From: JACOXT01 sp964372855
Lineage (GTDB): Bacteria; Patescibacteriota; Microgenomatia; Levybacterales; UBA12049
Direction: 5' to 3'
Assembly: GCA_964372855.1 (NCBI GenBank)
Contig: CAYJRY010000001.1
Location: 21,573-85,572 of the forward strand
DNA length: 64,000 bases
The translations under genes and the position numbers were made by a program. The notes beneath the pieces are model-generated. The model was not told where the DNA came from and did not search any database. It worked only from the letters and a program-made list of their open reading frames with translations. Shown one piece after another: positions 1 through 7,913 of this stretch (position 1 is its first letter; the number at the start of each line of letters is the position of its first letter).

Positions 1-1163
1 TCTTTCAGTCTGTCAAGGTTTTTCTTTTCAAGACCATGGTGACAACCGATTACAAAACCTCTTTCCATAATATCATCTGTGATTGGATATCCTGGGTTAT
101 TTGTCCTATGAGGAATCTTGTTAAAACCTGGTTGTCTTAAAATATTCCCAGTAAATATCGGACGTGTTTGTATATTGTTTTTTTCAAGAAAGGTCATTAT
201 TTCTAATCTTGAAAAAGGAGAGGATTTTCTAATCGTTAATGGAAAAGCGAGCCATTGAGTCCTACTATACTTATTTTGTTCGGGAAGAATAAAAAACTTT
301 TCATACTTTTTAAAGAATTTTTTGAGTTCTGTGAAGTTTTTTTCTCTGATTTTTCTGAATTCCGGAAGTTTTTTAAGTTGGATATTTCCAAACGCAGAGC
401 ACATTTCATTTGGAAGAAAGTTATAGCCGATTTCGTTAAATATATATTTAGCATCATAAGGTATATTTCCGACTTTTATTTTAAATCGCTTATTAATATC
501 TTCAGATTCATCAAAAATAGACGAACTTCTTCCCCATCCTCTTAAAACTTTTGCTCTATCTCTCCATTCTTTTCTATTAATCAAGATCATTCCTCCATTT
601 CCTCCGGCGGTTATTATATGTGAACCAAAAAAACTTGTTGTTGAGATGTCGGAATATGTTCCTGTCGGTTTTCCATTAACCTGTGCCCCAAGTGTATCGC
701 AAGAGTCTTCGATAAAAATGAGATTATGTTTTTGAGCAATTTTTTTTAATTTTTCCATGTCGGGAATATTTCCAAGAAGTAGTGGAATCATAAGAACTTT
801 TGTTTTTTTCGTAATGAGTTCTTCCACTTTATTGACATTTATAACATAGGTTCCGGCCTCTACATCCGCAAAGACAGGAATAAGTCCATGCTGAACAAGC
901 GGCGCAACTGTTGTTGAAAAAGTCAAAAGAGGAGTAATTACTTCAGAACCCCTGGGAAGATTTAAAAGTTCAATTGCAAGGAAGTTTGCTGATGATCCGG
1001 AATTAACCATAACCCCATATTTTTTGCCAAAAAGTTTAGCGATACCTTTTTCAAAGATTTGAGTTTCAATTCCCATATTGGTTCTATGCTCTTTAAGAAC
1101 CGCAACCACAGCTTGAATTTCTTCATCATCATAAACAGAAAGTGCGTATGGGACTCTTTGCAT
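1..1163 (-). CDS. DegT-family NDP-hexose 3-dehydratase (RfbH/ColD-like), 3' part outside window
   Basis: The reading frame opens at ATG 1163 and runs off the left edge, about 387 codons visible. It is a fold-type I, PLP/PMP-dependent DegT/DnrJ/EryC1/StrS protein: SGSSAN at residues 55-60 and EDSCDTLGA at 152-160 (cofactor-binding Asp). Where aminotransferases carry the Schiff-base lysine, this protein has SFFGSHIITAGGNGG (177-191), so the residue is His182. In known families His at this site marks 3-dehydratases (RfbH/E1, ColD) that remove the C3 hydroxyl of an NDP-4-keto-6-deoxyhexose. Late motifs TRPIFTGN and GCHHGL also fit RfbH-like proteins. With the RfbG-like (17238) and RfbE-like (20286) genes it points to 3,6-dideoxyhexose synthesis. 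Whether it uses CDP- or GDP-sugar cannot be told from sequence; a plain aminotransferase is unlikely. Confidence 0.85.
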   Translation of the reverse strand, partial: MQRVPYALSVYDDEEIQAVVAVLKEHRTNMGIETQIFEKGIAKLFGKKYGVMVNSGSSANFLAIELLNLPRGSEVITPLLTFSTTVAPLVQHGLIPVFADVEAGTYVINVNKVEELITKKTKVLMIPLLLGNIPDMEKLKKIAQKHNLIFIEDSCDTLGAQVNGKPTGTYSDISTTSFFGSHIITAGGNGGMILINRKEWRDRAKVLRGWGRSSSIFDESEDINKRFKIKVGNIPYDAKYIFNEIGYNFLPNEMCSAFGNIQLKKLPEFRKIREKNFTELKKFFKKYEKFFILPEQNKYSRTQWLAFPLTIRKSSPFSRLEIMTFLEKNNIQTRPIFTGNILRQPGFNKIPHRTNNPGYPITDDIMERGFVIGCHHGLEKKNLDRLK

Positions 1164-1378
1164 AGTAATGAGTATATCATGGAAGAGCTGTAATTACCAA
1201 TTATCCGTAGCTTCATAGAAGTATGCGTCGATTTCGCGACTGGTTACTAGATTACTGGTTTGTATCCTGTAATTTCTGATACAATGCTTAATGTGTTGCA
1301 TTGTCTTTTTATGAATTTTTCCAACATTTATAAAGGTTTCTTAGTCATCATTATTCTATTTAGTCATCTAGCGCAGCC
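1164..1378. other. Divergent intergenic region
   Basis: This 215-bp gap separates the minus-strand RfbH-like gene from the plus-strand GT2 gene. Besides the minus-strand promoter it contains a direct repeat ACTGGTT (1239-1245 and 1254-1260). A weak plus-strand candidate is TTGTAT followed by TACAAT with a short 14-nt spacer near 1259-1284. No ribosome-binding site precedes the ATG at 1379. No gene or RNA was recognised. Confidence 0.4.
1171..1200 (-). promoter_or_regulatory. Sigma70-type promoter for the RfbH-like gene, probably leaderless
   Basis: On the minus strand TTGGTA (1195-1200) is followed after 18 nt by TATACT (1171-1176), preceded by TGA as in an extended -10. The -10 ends 7 nt before the ATG at 1163, so initiation would fall at or next to the start codon and leave no room for a ribosome-binding site. 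The match is visible; promoter activity is inferred. Confidence 0.55.
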
Positions 1379-2425
1379 ATGAAGAATTTACCAACAATTT
1401 CAATTGTCACTTGTCTATTTAATAGCGAGTTAACTTTTTTTCGTGAGGGGCTTAAGTCCATTGCGAACCAACATTACCCCAAAAAATTAATTGAGCATAT
1501 CGTTATGGATGGAGGTTCAACAAATGGCTCAATGGAACTGGCAAAAAAATATGGTTGTAAGGTTTTTGTGCGAAAAGATCTTCTTCAGCAAGCAGAAATG
1601 CGTATTGCAATTGGAATAATGAAAGCGAAAAACGAACTTGTTCTCATACTTGAGGCAGACAATATTCTCACCTCTCGTGATTGGTTGATTCGAATGGTAG
1701 AACCTTTTTTGTCTGACAAAAGAGTATTTTGCACATATAGCGCTTACTATGGTTACAAGAAAAGTCTCCCGGCCACAACAAGATACTCTGCACTCTTTGG
1801 GGCTCCTGAACCGACAGTCTACTATTTAAATAAAAATGAGAAGATCTCAATAGTCGATAAACTGTATGACAAAGGAGAAATATTAGAAGAAAGAGGAAAT
1901 TATTTTATTGTTCGTTTCAAAAGAGATAATTTGCCTGTCTTGGGAGATAATGGAACTTTATTTTTAAGAAGTGCAATGAATAAAGTAAATATTAATCCTC
2001 AAGAGTATATTCATCCTGACGCGTTTGTAAAACTGCTAAACCTTGGATATGATACAGTTGGAGTTGTAAAAAATGATCTCATTCATATAGCTAATCCCAA
2101 TATTTTCGGTATGGTAAAAGGGAAGTTATGGCTAAAGAAAGTTTATGATAATAAGCGTTACAAGAGAATATATTATGTTTTTACCTGGAGATCAAAAAAG
2201 GATCTTTTTAATCTTATGAAATTTATTTTCTTTTCAATAACCATTATAATTCCAACCCTTGAAGCTATGCGAGGCTTTATAAAAATAAGAGATTGGGCAT
2301 GGTTTTTGCATCCTGTTATTTGTCTAGCAATGTTTTTTGGTTATGGCTGGTCGGAAATTTTATGGATTGTAAGAGGAAAGATAGTTCGATTGGATAAAAA
2401 TACTTTCACATCTTTACCTTTATAA
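1379..2425 (+). CDS. Glycosyltransferase family 2 with C-terminal membrane segments
   Basis: A GT-A fold sugar transferase of 348 residues. SIVTCLFN (8-15) begins the nucleotide-binding strand, DGGSTNGS (44-51) follows, and EADN (92-95) takes the place of the metal-binding DXD. After the catalytic part come two hydrophobic stretches (about 278-300 and 310-335), so the enzyme is probably tethered to the inner face of the membrane. It is one of only two genes on the plus strand. Its last 20 bases overlap the end of the convergent methyltransferase gene, and no terminator lies between them. Donor and acceptor cannot be inferred; it probably adds a sugar to a lipid-linked glycan. Confidence 0.85.
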   Translation: MKNLPTISIVTCLFNSELTFFREGLKSIANQHYPKKLIEHIVMDGGSTNGSMELAKKYGCKVFVRKDLLQQAEMRIAIGIMKAKNELVLILEADNILTSRDWLIRMVEPFLSDKRVFCTYSAYYGYKKSLPATTRYSALFGAPEPTVYYLNKNEKISIVDKLYDKGEILEERGNYFIVRFKRDNLPVLGDNGTLFLRSAMNKVNINPQEYIHPDAFVKLLNLGYDTVGVVKNDLIHIANPNIFGMVKGKLWLKKVYDNKRYKRIYYVFTWRSKKDLFNLMKFIFFSITIIIPTLEAMRGFIKIRDWAWFLHPVICLAMFFGYGWSEILWIVRGKIVRLDKNTFTSLPL

Positions 2426-3230
2426 TTATATTTACGAAAGAGTTGCCTTTTTTTATAGTTTTTGTGTTGTTATATTTATCAAACAAATAGAATATTTTTA
2501 AAACAAATTTAAAGAGAAATGAATCTTTGCTGGAATTGTCGAATCTATCAAAAGAAGTGAAAAACCCTTTATCCACAATATTCTTTCCAAGTCCTAGAAC
2601 AAAATGTGCAAAAGGGAAACAAAAATGTGTTGTCCTTGTAATGTTGTTTATTTTAAATCCCGTTTTCTTAACTTTTTCTATTAGTTCATCTTCGTCGTAC
2701 AATCTTACATGATAAGCCCAGATACCAGCAAGCCACAAAATATGAGAAGGAATATGGGTATGAAAAAACCGCTCAAGAACCCAATTGATTGGATCCCAAA
2801 GAAATGGGTAGTTTTTATTGGGAACAGTAATTACTGCTATTCCCTGGGGTTTCAATACTCGGTATAACTCAGAAAGTACTTTTCTGTCATTTTTGATATG
2901 CTCAAGAACCTCGGAGCAAATAATTTTATCAAAAACTTTATCAGCAAATGAAAGTTTTATTGCGTTAGCTTTTTGAAAATGTACGTTTGGTGCTTGAGCA
3001 AAAACTTTTGCTACCTGTAAATGCTTTTCATTTATATCAATACCGGTATAAGAAGTCTTAGGGAAATACATCCCGATTATGTTTGCGTAAAATCCTCTCC
3101 CACAACCGACTTCTAGAATTTTATCGCCATTTTTAATATCAAGATTTTTAATCACCTCCTTTGCTCGTCTTCTAAATGCAGGATCAATTTCTTTTTGCAG
3201 GATTTTATTAATTGGTAAAGAGATCTTCAT
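2406..3230 (-). CDS. SAM-dependent class I methyltransferase
   Basis: A 274-residue Methyltransf_11-type enzyme. Motif I is EVGCGRG (40-46), the acidic residue of motif II lies in GIDINEKH, and CSEVLEH and RVLKPQG are the later Rossmann motifs. The C-terminal half (NYPFLWDPINWVLERFF, GIWAYHVRLY) closely resembles the methyltransferase at 15208-16032, so the two are paralogues, probably methylating different sugars of the same glycan. It ends the minus-strand run, 3 bp after the GT2 gene upstream, and overlaps the convergent GT2 gene by 20 bp. Substrate unknown; O-methylation of a glycan residue is the likely role. Confidence 0.8.
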   Translation of the reverse strand: MKISLPINKILQKEIDPAFRRRAKEVIKNLDIKNGDKILEVGCGRGFYANIIGMYFPKTSYTGIDINEKHLQVAKVFAQAPNVHFQKANAIKLSFADKVFDKIICSEVLEHIKNDRKVLSELYRVLKPQGIAVITVPNKNYPFLWDPINWVLERFFHTHIPSHILWLAGIWAYHVRLYDEDELIEKVKKTGFKINNITRTTHFCFPFAHFVLGLGKNIVDKGFFTSFDRFDNSSKDSFLFKFVLKIFYLFDKYNNTKTIKKGNSFVNIIIKVKM

Positions 3231-3233
3231 AAA

Positions 3234-4331
3234 TTACGTAATTTTAAAAATACTACCTTGCATCCTATTTAACTGAATATATTCTTTTTCCAACATAAGT
3301 AAGTTATTAATAACTTCCCGTTCGTTTTTTACTTTTGAGGTTCTTATATAAACGCTTAAAAATAAATCTCTGAAAATTTTTAAAAACATTCTTGGAAAAA
3401 TTAATGCAATACTTAAGTATATCCAATATGTAATACTTTTTACCATTGTTTCATCAAGAATACGAACTCTAGCAGCAATATCTAATAATATTTTATTACC
3501 AACATTCATTTTTATCGCTGGGAAAAGAAGCACATAAATATTCATAAGCTCATTATGTAAAAAGGAATTATACTCCATAATGTTTAATTTTTTCTTGACC
3601 GCTTTAAAATAATTCTCCGACTTCAATTTTCCATTTTTAATGTTAAATAAATGGTGTTCTTCATTTTTTTTAATAATTCTTCGCGACCAATATGCAACTA
3701 GATAGGGTTTCGAAATAAAACAAGCGCCATATTTTTTGGCAGCATAAAATATATAATTAATAAATGGCGATGGATCTGTATTAACCACTTGTATATGTCT
3801 TGGAATAGAGTTTTTAATAACTATACCTGTAATAAAATGGTGATGTGTGTTAAGGATAAACGATAGTACTTTACTATTATCCAAATTAGGCTCTAAATGT
3901 GAATTTTGTGTAAAAGTTTTTTTTATTTTAAATGCAAATATGTGTTTTCTGTCTAATGCGAGACAAACATAATTAATACGATAATATCCTAATTTACTTT
4001 TTATTATTTTTTGGTAAATTTCCATGAGGGCATTACTGTAAAGAAGAAAATCGTCATCTGCATGGATGAGGATATACTCTCCTTTTGAATGAATTACGGC
4101 ATTCTTTTGGTTTTGGTCTATTTCGATATTTCTTCTGGTTTTGTAATAACGTATTTTTTTGTTGTGCAATTTATCAATAACAGTTTTTGTGTGATCTGTG
4201 GAACAATTATCTGAAATAACTATTTCATAATCTAAAAAAGTCTGCCTTAGAATACAAAATAAGGCAAATTGCAAATCATTTGCTCTATTATAGGTAGGAA
4301 TAGCAATTGAAAAGAAAGGTTTTTTTATCAT
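3234..4331 (-). CDS. Glycosyltransferase family 2
   Basis: A 365-residue GT2 enzyme: IAIPTYNRAN (9-18), SDNCSTDHT (40-48) and the metal-binding acidic cluster ADDDF (91-95). The catalytic GT-A domain covers about the first 230 residues. The rest is basic with one hydrophobic stretch (about 300-320), a possible membrane-associated helix. It is packed between the epimerase gene (10 bp upstream) and the methyltransferase (3 bp downstream), so all three are probably on one transcript. The linkage formed is not predictable. Confidence 0.85.
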   Translation of the reverse strand: MIKKPFFSIAIPTYNRANDLQFALFCILRQTFLDYEIVISDNCSTDHTKTVIDKLHNKKIRYYKTRRNIEIDQNQKNAVIHSKGEYILIHADDDFLLYSNALMEIYQKIIKSKLGYYRINYVCLALDRKHIFAFKIKKTFTQNSHLEPNLDNSKVLSFILNTHHHFITGIVIKNSIPRHIQVVNTDPSPFINYIFYAAKKYGACFISKPYLVAYWSRRIIKKNEEHHLFNIKNGKLKSENYFKAVKKKLNIMEYNSFLHNELMNIYVLLFPAIKMNVGNKILLDIAARVRILDETMVKSITYWIYLSIALIFPRMFLKIFRDLFLSVYIRTSKVKNEREVINNLLMLEKEYIQLNRMQGSIFKIT

Positions 4332-4340
4332 AAGAAGAGA

Positions 4341-5276
4341 TCATGCCTTAGGGGTCGCTGTCTTTCGTGCTTCTTGAAAGTACGCATAAGTCAGCTTAAT
4401 CCCTTCCTTTAAAGAGGTTTTAGGTGACCAACCTGTTACTTTTTTAATTTTTGTTATATCAGCATAAGATTTTAATGGGTCACCTTTTCGTTCACCTAGA
4501 TCGATAAGTTCAAACTTCTTTCCTGCTATTTTTTGAAGTATGTATAAAATATCCTTCATTTGCACTTTCTTACCCGAACCAATATTAAAACTATGGATTC
4601 CTTCAAGATTTAGAACAGCCTGATGAGCCTTAGCTACATCCGCAACATATACATAATCTCTTATTTGTTTCCCTTGCCAATACCAGGAAACAGGCTTATT
4701 ATCCAAAATGGCCTCAATCCACATTGGAATTGCTCTAGTACGTGGCTTTTGTTCGTCCCGTGGACCATACACATTAAAAGGACGAAATGTAATGGTTTGA
4801 ATACCGTATGAATGGTAATATGCAGTTAAAACCTGTTCAAAGGCTAATTTTGATGCTGCATAGGCATTTAAAGGAACAGTTGGGTCATCTTCTTTAATAG
4901 GTGTCTTTTTTGGCTGCCCATAAACAGATGATGTTGAGGAATAGATTATTTTTTTTACTCCTTTTTTTCTCATCACTTCAAGGAGTCTCATTCCATTAAG
5001 AACATTATTTTCAAAATATTTAATTGGCTCTTGGTAGGAAAATTCAATTATACTTGAGGCGGCAAGATGAATAACAACGGAAACATCTTCAAATTCTTTC
5101 TCAATAGTATGCACTTTTTCAAGCGGAATTTTTAAAAGTTTAGCTCGTTTATCAACAAAGCTTTCATATCCAAACCTCAAATCATCTATAACAGTAACAG
5201 CATGACTATTGTTACACAAATGTTCTACGACATGCGAACCAATAAAACCTGCTCCTCCTGTAACTATTATTTTCAT
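4341..5276 (-). CDS. NAD-dependent nucleotide-sugar epimerase/dehydratase (extended SDR)
   Basis: A 311-residue extended short-chain dehydrogenase with the NAD-binding motif TGGAGFIGSH (6-15), the catalytic serine region SSTSSVYG (113-120) and the active-site pair YAASK (139-143). RPFNVYGPR is the usual substrate-binding segment. The family includes UDP-glucose and UDP-GlcNAc 4-epimerases; the present sequence does not decide which sugar is used. Its start overlaps the stop of the upstream DUF5667-like gene by 4 bp, indicating translational coupling. Confidence 0.85.
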   Translation of the reverse strand: MKIIVTGGAGFIGSHVVEHLCNNSHAVTVIDDLRFGYESFVDKRAKLLKIPLEKVHTIEKEFEDVSVVIHLAASSIIEFSYQEPIKYFENNVLNGMRLLEVMRKKGVKKIIYSSTSSVYGQPKKTPIKEDDPTVPLNAYAASKLAFEQVLTAYYHSYGIQTITFRPFNVYGPRDEQKPRTRAIPMWIEAILDNKPVSWYWQGKQIRDYVYVADVAKAHQAVLNLEGIHSFNIGSGKKVQMKDILYILQKIAGKKFELIDLGERKGDPLKSYADITKIKKVTGWSPKTSLKEGIKLTYAYFQEARKTATPKA

Positions 5277-5872
5277 TGTTTTTTAACATTTTTAGTATTA
5301 CGTAAGCCTACAATAAAGTCGTAATTAATTTTGGAAAATTGAGTTACAACTTGAAAAGTTTTTTTGTTTTTTTCATCTGATTTTTTTTCAAGATCCACAA
5401 AAATTTTTTGATGCATAACGGCCGATTGTGTTATTTTTTTATCCAGCCAGTCTGGAATTTTATTTTGTCTTATTAATGCGTTATTGTAGGCTTGAACAAG
5501 CATACTATAATAGTTTTCCCCTTTTAAGGCAGTTTCTGCAGCTAAATCATTCTTTCCTTTTTCCATTAGTAGTCTACTCGCAATTATCGTCTTATCAGCC
5601 ATTAGCAAATTAAACTCAATCTTTTTAACTTGGTCAATGATAATCTTCTCAGCTATTTTGTTTCTTAAGACTTTAAGCTTATAAAGCCTATTATCTGGAA
5701 GCAATCCTACTGAAGATTGAATATAGTCAACCGTATTCATTTTTAGGATTGCATTTTTCGCAGTACTTATAACACTAAACATAACAAATAATAAGAAACA
5801 CATAATCCACAGTACCCAAGCTATTCTTAAAATTCCACTTCCATTAAAATAATTGGTAAAAAGATTATTCAT
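5273..5872 (-). CDS. Membrane-anchored DUF5667-like protein
   Basis: A 199-residue protein with one hydrophobic segment (about 15-37) and a helical, charged domain beginning LLPDNRLYKLK (about 57-67). The layout (a P-[GD]-x-[RK]-[LF]-Y-x-[LIV]-K start, then long amphipathic helices with an alanine-rich centre) matches the exported proteins at 29348-29866 and 35831-36346, so the three look like one family. It resembles DUF5667, which is common in CPR genomes and has no known function. The N-terminal anchor suggests the helical part faces outward. It overlaps the small membrane protein upstream and the epimerase downstream. The family assignment is by eye. Confidence 0.55.
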   Translation of the reverse strand: MNNLFTNYFNGSGILRIAWVLWIMCFLLFVMFSVISTAKNAILKMNTVDYIQSSVGLLPDNRLYKLKVLRNKIAEKIIIDQVKKIEFNLLMADKTIIASRLLMEKGKNDLAAETALKGENYYSMLVQAYNNALIRQNKIPDWLDKKITQSAVMHQKIFVDLEKKSDEKNKKTFQVVTQFSKINYDFIVGLRNTKNVKKQ

Positions 5873-6248
5873 CGATCAATATTGCTTTTGCTATTTTTTT
5901 TATTTCTCTTTTTGCTTTCAAGTCTAAATATATTGCCAGTTTGTTAATTTTATTGATGTATGGCTTTGAAAGTCTATTAATATTACTGATATATAATTTG
6001 GATAATTTGTTAACCTTGTCACTAATAACAAATCCTATGGCATAAGGAGCATTAAAGGTAAATGTTTTTATAGATAAAAGATTTAACTTAACCTTTGAAA
6101 ATTTTTTCCTACTTTTTTTAATTGGTAATTGACTAATTGTTGCAACAAAAAAAATAAATAAAAATGTAATTAGAAAAAAAAGGCTAGAAAAAAAATAATT
6201 GGGATGATAGATAAGAAAATTATCGTATAAGGAGATGATTTCTTTCAT
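5865..6248 (-). CDS. Small single-pass membrane protein with 11-residue repeats, unknown function
   Basis: A 127-residue protein I do not recognise. It has one strongly hydrophobic segment (about 18-40), then a lysine-rich tail. The tail carries a tandem repeat of about 11 residues: NKLSKLYISNI, NRLSKPYINKI, NKLAIYLDL. This periodicity suits an amphipathic helix lying on a membrane or packing against a partner. It overlaps the DUF5667-like gene by 8 bp, so the two products may act together. A spurious call is possible, but the spacing inside the operon supports a real gene. Confidence 0.5.
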   Translation of the reverse strand: MKEIISLYDNFLIYHPNYFFSSLFFLITFLFIFFVATISQLPIKKSRKKFSKVKLNLLSIKTFTFNAPYAIGFVISDKVNKLSKLYISNINRLSKPYINKINKLAIYLDLKAKREIKKIAKAILIDE

Positions 6249-6262
6249 TCTGTTTTTTTACG

Positions 6263-6931
6263 CTACCGTATGGTGAAAGGTACAGCTTTATTTTCGTTAA
6301 CACTATGAGGACTTTCATCGTAAATGTTTTTAATTTTTGCGATCCAAGCAGCAATCATGTGATTAAGCACCAATTGTATATCCTCGATAGGACCATAATG
6401 ATTGCTGTTGATAATAATTGAATGGTTAACTAAACCCCCTAATTTTCCTCCAGTTTTAAAACCTAAAATCCCAATAGTTATTGCACCACATTCTTTCGCA
6501 TATTCTATCGCTTTTACTACATTTGGGCTATTGCCGCTTCCAGATAGAGCAATAACAATATCATCTGTTTCAACTAAATTACGAAGCTGTTGTACAAAAA
6601 TGTCATCAAAACTTAGGTCGTTTGCAAAAGCAGTCATAATAGCAACATTATCGGTTAGGGAAATAACACGAAATCGTCTTTCTGTATTATCGTAAATTCG
6701 CTGCAATGTACCTTTTCCTAAGTCGCAGGCCATATGTGAAGCTGTGGATGCTGATCCACCATTTCCAATAATAAAAACTTTCCTGTCTTTTTTATATGCT
6801 GCGACTAATAAATCTATAATTATTTCAATTTTGGTCGTATCGAGCGAGTCCAAGCATTTTTTAAGCTCCATAAGATACTCATTGATAAAATTTTTAGGAT
6901 CTGGCATTTTGTGTATTATCTTTGTTTTCAC
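6263..6931 (-). CDS. gmhA: Sedoheptulose 7-phosphate isomerase (SIS domain)
   Basis: A 222-residue SIS-domain protein. The sugar-phosphate loop GNGGSASTASHMACDLGKG (56-74), the second loop ALSGSGNSPNV, and a C-terminal helix containing NHMIAAWI match GmhA. The enzyme converts sedoheptulose 7-phosphate to D-glycero-D-manno-heptose 7-phosphate in the cytosol. Its neighbours supply the kinase, the phosphatase and the nucleotidyltransferase for the same pathway, which makes GmhA much more likely than the related DiaA. The start lies 1 bp after the kinase gene stop. Known bacteria use this pathway for S-layer or capsule heptose. Confidence 0.88.
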   Translation of the reverse strand: MKTKIIHKMPDPKNFINEYLMELKKCLDSLDTTKIEIIIDLLVAAYKKDRKVFIIGNGGSASTASHMACDLGKGTLQRIYDNTERRFRVISLTDNVAIMTAFANDLSFDDIFVQQLRNLVETDDIVIALSGSGNSPNVVKAIEYAKECGAITIGILGFKTGGKLGGLVNHSIIINSNHYGPIEDIQLVLNHMIAAWIAKIKNIYDESPHSVNENKAVPFTIR

Positions 6932-6932
6932 C

Positions 6933-7913
6933 TTAATCTATAAAAATAATTTTACTCCCTTGTTGTTCAAATAAAAGTTCTTGATAAACAAGTTCTGGAA
7001 GAGAATTAATAATTTTTGCATGCTTTTCCTCAGGCGCATAAAAGAGCAAAAATCCTCCACCTCCTGCGCCTAAAAGTTTTCCTCCAATTGCTCCATTTTT
7101 TCGAGCAATTGTATACCATTTATCTATTGTTGAATTAGATATTCCTTCCGCCATTTGCATTTTCAATAACCAATTTTCATGCAGCATCTCACCAAACGAA
7201 TCAAGGTTGTTTTTATTAAGTGCTTTTTGCATTTCCTTAGTGATTCCTACCATTCTACTCATTAATTTACGTTTCTTTTTCTGGGAAGCCAAATTTCTTG
7301 TCTGTTTTGCCAAAATCGGATTTGCAGATCTTGTAATACCAGTATAAAAGAGGAGTAATCTCTTCTCTAAAATTCTTTTTGTTTCTATTTTACATATAAT
7401 AGGGTCCACATATACAGTCTCATTTGGATTAAATTGCATATACTGAAAACCCCCATAAGCAGCTGCATACTGATCTTGTTTGCCAATAGGCTTATTTAAT
7501 ATATCTATTTCAATTTTACATGCTTCTTTTGCCAACTTCTCAGCATTTACATGTTTACCTTGAAATGCATAAAGTGCATTCAAAAGACCCACAACATAAG
7601 AACTTGAAGATCCCATTCCCGTACCTTCGGATGGAATATCCGCAATTGAAGTAATGTGAATTCCTCCTTTTATCCCGGTTAGCTTTAGTGCTTCTCTTAC
7701 AAGATTATTTTCAATATCTGATACTCTACGAACAATTTCTGTTTTTGAATAATTAATGATAATTCTGCCATCAAATTGATTATTAACTGCTATGTAGACA
7801 TATTTATTAATCGCTGTCGCAACAACAGCACCAATATGCTTTTTATAAAAACTCGCAATATCACTCCCACCTCCCACAAAACTAATTCGAAGCGGTGTTC
7901 GCGAAATTATCAT
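6933..7913 (-). CDS. hddA: D-glycero-alpha-D-manno-heptose 7-phosphate kinase (GHMP kinase)
   Basis: About 326 residues of GHMP kinase. It opens with ISRTPLRISFVGGGSD (3-18), the HddA-type N-terminus; the ATP-binding loop is GTGMGSSSS (about 96-104), and the C-terminal motif GAIGGKLLGAGGGGF is the third GHMP motif. It phosphorylates heptose 7-phosphate at C1. Gene order (gmhA, hddA, hddC-gmhB) and overlap of its first codon with the next gene's end put it in one operon. The related fucokinase-like GHMP enzymes share the fold, but the context favours heptose. Confidence 0.88.
   Translation of the reverse strand: MIISRTPLRISFVGGGSDIASFYKKHIGAVVATAINKYVYIAVNNQFDGRIIINYSKTEIVRRVSDIENNLVREALKLTGIKGGIHITSIADIPSEGTGMGSSSSYVVGLLNALYAFQGKHVNAEKLAKEACKIEIDILNKPIGKQDQYAAAYGGFQYMQFNPNETVYVDPIICKIETKRILEKRLLLFYTGITRSANPILAKQTRNLASQKKKRKLMSRMVGITKEMQKALNKNNLDSFGEMLHENWLLKMQMAEGISNSTIDKWYTIARKNGAIGGKLLGAGGGGFLLFYAPEEKHAKIINSLPELVYQELLFEQQGSKIIFID

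Noticed and set aside
255..545. Plus-strand open frame of 96 codons
   Set aside because: It lies opposite the RfbH-like gene, whose motifs are clear, and its composition is that of an antisense shadow.
962..1216. Minus-strand open frame of 84 codons over the start of the first gene
   Set aside because: It is in another frame than the DegT-like protein and has no recognisable motif; the real frame starts at 1163.
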